From Sphingobacteriaceae bacterium (GTDB lineage Bacteria > Bacteroidota > Bacteroidia > Sphingobacteriales > Sphingobacteriaceae): a DNA stretch of 9,909 nt. The notes under the pieces were generated by a model that did not search any database, was not told the origin of the DNA, and saw only the letters and a program-made list of their open reading frames with translations. The translations under genes and the position numbers were made by a program. Below are positions 7,213-9,909 of the stretch, piece by piece (positions within the stretch are counted from its first letter, which is position 1; the number at the start of each line of letters is the position of its first letter). The DNA is taken from positions 1 to 9,909 of the forward strand of contig CANHHZ010000064.1 in assembly GCA_947460275.1 (NCBI GenBank). The letters run 5' to 3'.

Positions 7213-7905
7213 TTATCGTAAATACCCTGTAGAATTTAAAAAATTTGCCCAAACCTTGTATCCTTCAGGTATCAAGTGTAAACCATCTTTTGTCAATTCG
7301 GCTTTTAAATGATTGTTTTGATCTAAAAAAACAGGGTATAAATCTACAATAGTCACATTTTTTGCTACCATGCTTCTAATTTGTTCATTTAGATATAAAA
7401 TGTGTTCATCTTTACCATAATGGTTTTTAAACTTTTCAAACGAACTATTTACAGGAAGCAATGTATTGAAATAAATTTGTGTTCTTTTGGAACCTTTTCT
7501 AATCGTGCTGATTATTTTTTTATAATTGCCAACAATCACACTATCAGGAATATCTCTAGAAACATCATTGATACCAATTAAGATAAATATTTTAGCAGGC
7601 TTACCATCAACAATATCTTGTAAGCGATCTAGAACGCCAAAAGTTATATCTCCAGAAATACCTCTATTTTTTGCCTGAGGCAGCTCAAGCAATTTTGCCC
7701 AATCTGTCCCAGCTGTTATGCTATTACCCAAAAACACAATATCTTTTTTCGATTTTGGTTCGGCTTTAAATTTTTCGACCAATTCACGATATTTTCCAGG
7801 GCGATAAGTACTATCCCATTTAACAGTTTGAGCATTTACATTAGTAGCATATAAAATGACCAATAAACTAAACACAACATAGCTTTTAGTAAAAAATGAT
7901 TTCAT
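7213..7905 (-). CDS. Exported SGNH/GDSL-type esterase
   Basis: 230-residue secreted hydrolase. Residues 1-25 are a signal peptide (MKSFFTKSY start, hydrophobic core, VNA|Q). All SGNH blocks are present: block I FLGNSITAG with nucleophile Ser62, block II NRGISGD with oxyanion Gly82, block III IGIND with Asn113, and block V DGLHLIPEGY with Asp207 and His210. Length and block spacing match the compact PAF-acetylhydrolase-like / sialate O-acetylesterase-like branch. Likely an esterase or deacetylase on glycans or lipids in the periplasm or outside the cell; the substrate cannot be read from the sequence. It is transcribed alone, convergent with the Spy-like gene and divergent from bioF. A 147-base spacer separates it from bioF, and I see no full consensus promoter for it there (TATATTTA is a one-mismatch -7 box but lacks a well-spaced TTG). 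Confidence 0.92.
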   Translation of the reverse strand: MKSFFTKSYVVFSLLVILYATNVNAQTVKWDSTYRPGKYRELVEKFKAEPKSKKDIVFLGNSITAGTDWAKLLELPQAKNRGISGDITFGVLDRLQDIVDGKPAKIFILIGINDVSRDIPDSVIVGNYKKIISTIRKGSKRTQIYFNTLLPVNSSFEKFKNHYGKDEHILYLNEQIRSMVAKNVTIVDLYPVFLDQNNHLKAELTKDGLHLIPEGYKVWANFLNSTGYLR

Positions 7906-8016
7906 GTCTTAAAAATTAATGATAACAATGCAAAATGCAGTTGAATTTAAATATAATAAACATTTTTAGTTAAACCCTAACAACTGTTTTTTTAAAGCCA
8001 AAAAGCTCTATAAAAG

Positions 8017-8046
8017 TTGTTTTTTTGAAGTCTTTATTTACTTTTG
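8017..8046 (+). promoter_or_regulatory. Consensus Bacteroidota promoter for bioFD
   Basis: TTG (8017-8019), 19 bases, then TACTTTTG (8039-8046), an exact match to the -33/-7 consensus TTG-N19-TAnnTTTG of the Bacteroidota primary sigma factor. Only six bases separate the -7 box from the bioF ATG, so transcription should begin at or just before the start codon. The -33 TTG sits inside AGTTGTT (8015-8021), which forms a 7-base inverted repeat with AACAACT (7979-7985); a regulatory role for that repeat is speculative. Confidence 0.8.
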
Positions 8047-8052
8047 TGAGAG

Positions 8053-9174
8053 ATGAGTAAACAGGAAAATATCTTGCAACAGCAACTTACCGAAAGAGAA
8101 GAAAAAGGCTTATTGCGCAAGCTAACAAACCTAAATTTACCTTTCGATTTTTGTTCAAACGATTATTTAGGTTTTGCTCGTTCAGAAGAATTACAAAAGA
8201 ATATTGAGCAAGAAGTAAAAAAGCACAAAACTAAGAATGGTGCAGGTGGTTCGCGTTTACTGAGTGGAAACACAGCCTACACAGAAGAAACCGAACAATT
8301 TATTGCTGATTTTCATCAGGCAGAAAGTGGATTGATTTTCAATTCGGGTTACGATGCCAATATCGGCTTGCTTTCTTCCGTCCCCCAGCGTGGAGATACC
8401 ATCATTTCTGATGAGTTGATTCATGCAAGTTTAATTGATGGCATAAGGCTTAGCCATGCCAACAGACTTAAATTTAAACACAACAACACAGACGATTTAG
8501 AAAATAAGCTTAAAACAACCTTAGGCAATCGATTTGTAGTCGTAGAAAGTGTTTACTCTATGAATGGAGACACCGCTCCATTGGTAGAAATTGCTAAAAT
8601 ATGCAAACAGTACAATGCCAATTTAATCGTTGATGAAGCACACTCTACAGGCATATTTGGCCGTCAAGGCAGAGGGTTAGTACAGCAATTAAACTTAGAA
8701 AAAGAAGTTTTCGCTAGCGTAGTTACTTTCGGAAAAGCATTGGGTATCCACGGAGCTATTGTTTTGGGCAGCTCTATTTTGAGAGATTATTTGATCAACT
8801 TTTCGCGTTCGTTTATCTACACCACCGCCGCTCCTCTACATAACATTATAGCAGTAAAAAAAGCTTACTTAATGTTGGCACAAAGCGATAAACACCTTCT
8901 AATTAATAAAAAAATAGAGCTCTACAACCAGTTAATTCAGCCTATAAAACAATGCATCACACCCAGTGACAGCGCTATTCAAACGATAGTATTTAACAAC
9001 AACAAATCAACAAAAGCAGCGGCACAACACCTACAACAAAATGGTTTCGATGTTAAAGCTATTTTAAGTCCAACTGTTCCAGAAGGTGCAGAACGATTAA
9101 GAATTTGTTTGCATACCTACAATAGCGACGAAGAGATTAAAGAATTAGTAAACCATTTAAAAAACATCCATTAA
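8053..9174 (+). CDS. bioF: 8-amino-7-oxononanoate synthase (biotin synthesis)
   Basis: PLP-dependent alpha-oxoamine synthase that condenses a pimeloyl thioester with L-alanine, releasing CO2, to give 8-amino-7-oxononanoate (first step of biotin ring assembly, cytosolic). The 373-residue length is close to E. coli BioF (384). Visible are the N-terminal FCSNDYLGFA segment, GAGGSRLLSGN, His124 in HASLIDG (PLP-stacking), ESVYSMNGD, DEAHSTG with Asp194 and His197, and TFGKALGIHGA with Schiff-base Lys228. The closest confusable relatives are Kbl and serine palmitoyltransferase. The adjoining bioD, one base downstream, settles the choice. The N-terminal helix (LQQQLTEREEKG) fits the family and supports the ATG at 8053 although it lies only six bases after the promoter -7 box; no Shine-Dalgarno is possible on such a short leader. 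Confidence 0.95.
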   Translation: MSKQENILQQQLTEREEKGLLRKLTNLNLPFDFCSNDYLGFARSEELQKNIEQEVKKHKTKNGAGGSRLLSGNTAYTEETEQFIADFHQAESGLIFNSGYDANIGLLSSVPQRGDTIISDELIHASLIDGIRLSHANRLKFKHNNTDDLENKLKTTLGNRFVVVESVYSMNGDTAPLVEIAKICKQYNANLIVDEAHSTGIFGRQGRGLVQQLNLEKEVFASVVTFGKALGIHGAIVLGSSILRDYLINFSRSFIYTTAAPLHNIIAVKKAYLMLAQSDKHLLINKKIELYNQLIQPIKQCITPSDSAIQTIVFNNNKSTKAAAQHLQQNGFDVKAILSPTVPEGAERLRICLHTYNSDEEIKELVNHLKNIH

Positions 9175-9175
9175 C

Positions 9176-9787
9176 ATGGCTGAGAAATATTTTGTTACAG
9201 GAATAGGCACAGGAATTGGAAAAACAATTTGTAGCGCTGTATTGGTAGAAAAATTAAAGGCAGACTATTGGAAACCAATCCAATCTGGAGATTTAGAACA
9301 GAGCGATAGTTTGTCTATAAAAAGCTTAATTAGCAATACAAAAACTGTTATACATCCAGAAAAGTACAGACTAACCCAACCCCTATCACCGCATTTGTCG
9401 GCTAAATTAGATGGCGTTGAAATAGAACTAAAGCAACTCATACCACCCACAACCCAAAATAACTTAATTATTGAAGGTGCTGGGGGCTTAATGGTTCCCT
9501 TAAACGAGGAAGAGTTGATCCTTGATTTGATAAAAAATTTAGCGGTAGAAGTAATCGTAGTTTCGCAAAACTATTTAGGGAGCATCAATCATACCTTATT
9601 AACTATAAACACTTTAAAACAACACCATGTAAAAATTAAAGGCATTGTGTTTAGTGGGGAAGAAAATTTAGAGAGTCAACGGTACATTTTAAAATATAGT
9701 GGACTGCATTTGATAGGAAGAATTCCTTTTCTAAATAATTTGAGTAAGGAAGAGATAAGTTTAGCGGGAGAAAAATTAGCATTGTAA
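9176..9787 (+). CDS. bioD: ATP-dependent dethiobiotin synthetase
   Basis: Uses ATP, CO2 and 7,8-diaminononanoate to make dethiobiotin, the penultimate step of biotin synthesis. The 203-residue protein shows the P-loop GIGTGIGKT (residues 9-17), the substrate/ATP lysine motif KPIQSG with Lys33, probable Mg ligands Asp44 (QSDSL) and Glu100 (EGAGGLMVP), and the conserved SQNYLGSINHT segment. It is slightly shorter than E. coli BioD (225), partly through a shorter loop after KPIQSG. The E. coli P-loop reads GTDTEVGKT; here Ile-Gly replaces Thr-Asp, while the GKT core is kept. It starts one base after the bioF stop (TAA-C-ATG), so the two are one operon and probably translationally coupled. The next step up, bioA, and the final bioB are not in this window. 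Confidence 0.95.
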   Translation: MAEKYFVTGIGTGIGKTICSAVLVEKLKADYWKPIQSGDLEQSDSLSIKSLISNTKTVIHPEKYRLTQPLSPHLSAKLDGVEIELKQLIPPTTQNNLIIEGAGGLMVPLNEEELILDLIKNLAVEVIVVSQNYLGSINHTLLTINTLKQHHVKIKGIVFSGEENLESQRYILKYSGLHLIGRIPFLNNLSKEEISLAGEKLAL

Positions 9788-9806
9788 CGTGCAAAATATT
9801 TCGCAT

Positions 9807-9837
9807 AAAAAAAGGGAGCAAAAATTGCTCCCTTTTT
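9807..9837. terminator. Shared bidirectional intrinsic terminator
   Basis: Seven A's, stem GGGAGCAA (9814-9821), loop AAA, TTGCTCCC (9825-9832), five T's. It lies 19 bases after the bioD stop and 17 bases after the opposing rplT stop. The seven A's give the U-tract for the minus-strand transcript. Confidence 0.9.
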
Positions 9838-9854
9838 AATACAATTGTATTTTA

Positions 9855-9909
9855 TTATTTTACTGCATCAATAATTGCTTTGAAAGCATCTTTATGATTC
9901 ATGGCTAAA
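9855..9909 (-). CDS. rplT: 50S ribosomal protein L20, C-terminal 17 residues only
   Basis: The minus-strand reading frame open to the window edge ends LAMNHKDAFKAIIDAVK-stop. This matches the C-terminal helix of bacterial L20 (typically L-A-x-x-D/H-P-x-A-F-x-x-I/V-V-x-x-V/A-K) as I recall it from Bacteroidota L20 proteins. L20 binds 23S rRNA and is needed for early assembly of the large ribosomal subunit. In most bacteria it closes an infC-rpmI-rplT operon, which would continue to the right on the minus strand. The identification rests on 17 residues. Confidence 0.75.
   Translation of the reverse strand, partial: LAMNHKDAFKAIIDAVK

Noticed and set aside
7966..7985. TTAGTTAAACC upstream of bioF resembling a BirA operator half-site
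   Set aside because: The matching GGTTTACAA-like half at 14-15 bases is absent, and the first half is itself imperfect.

Overview
The window looks like chromosomal DNA from a Bacteroidota bacterium, most likely a Sphingobacteriaceae member such as Pedobacter or a relative. Coding DNA is AT-rich and Shine-Dalgarno sequences are absent or weak. One promoter matches the Bacteroidota consensus (TTG, 19 bp, TAnnTTTG) exactly. Secreted proteins end their signal peptides in Ala-Gln (AKA|Q, VNA|Q, GYA|Q), as is common in the phylum. The genus is an inference. There is no sign of phage, insertion sequences, CRISPR or tRNA.

Layout. (1) At 1-5330 on the plus strand are a class A penicillin-binding protein lacking its N-terminus and, 33 bases later, a large exported protein. 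The latter joins a zinc-metalloprotease-like domain (HELVH...EGMAEY), a TolB/PD40-type beta-propeller and a C-terminal outer-membrane beta-barrel. (2) At 5392-6651 a small degenerate GIY-YIG protein (minus) and a LexA/CI-like self-cleaving repressor (plus) diverge from a 132-base AT-rich spacer that holds several inverted and direct repeats. (3) At 6724-7155 is a small exported, charged, helical Spy-like protein with a polyproline tail. (4) At 7213-7905 (minus) is an exported SGNH/GDSL hydrolase. (5) At 8053-9787 are bioF and bioD, one base apart, behind a consensus promoter so close to the bioF ATG that the mRNA should be leaderless or nearly so. (6) At the right edge is the C-terminal tail of ribosomal protein L20 (rplT, minus).

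All three convergent gene junctions (about 5360, 7170 and 9820) carry a compact hairpin with an A-tract on one side and a T-tract on the other, so each probably terminates both genes.

Functionally, this is a mix of envelope genes (peptidoglycan synthesis, outer-membrane protein, Spy-like protein, hydrolase), one regulatory pair and a two-gene piece of biotin synthesis. The most unusual parts are the protease-propeller-barrel fusion, the GIY-YIG protein whose active-site residues appear lost and which shares a regulatory region with a LexA-like repressor, and the likely leaderless bioF transcript. No clearly new multi-gene system is evident.
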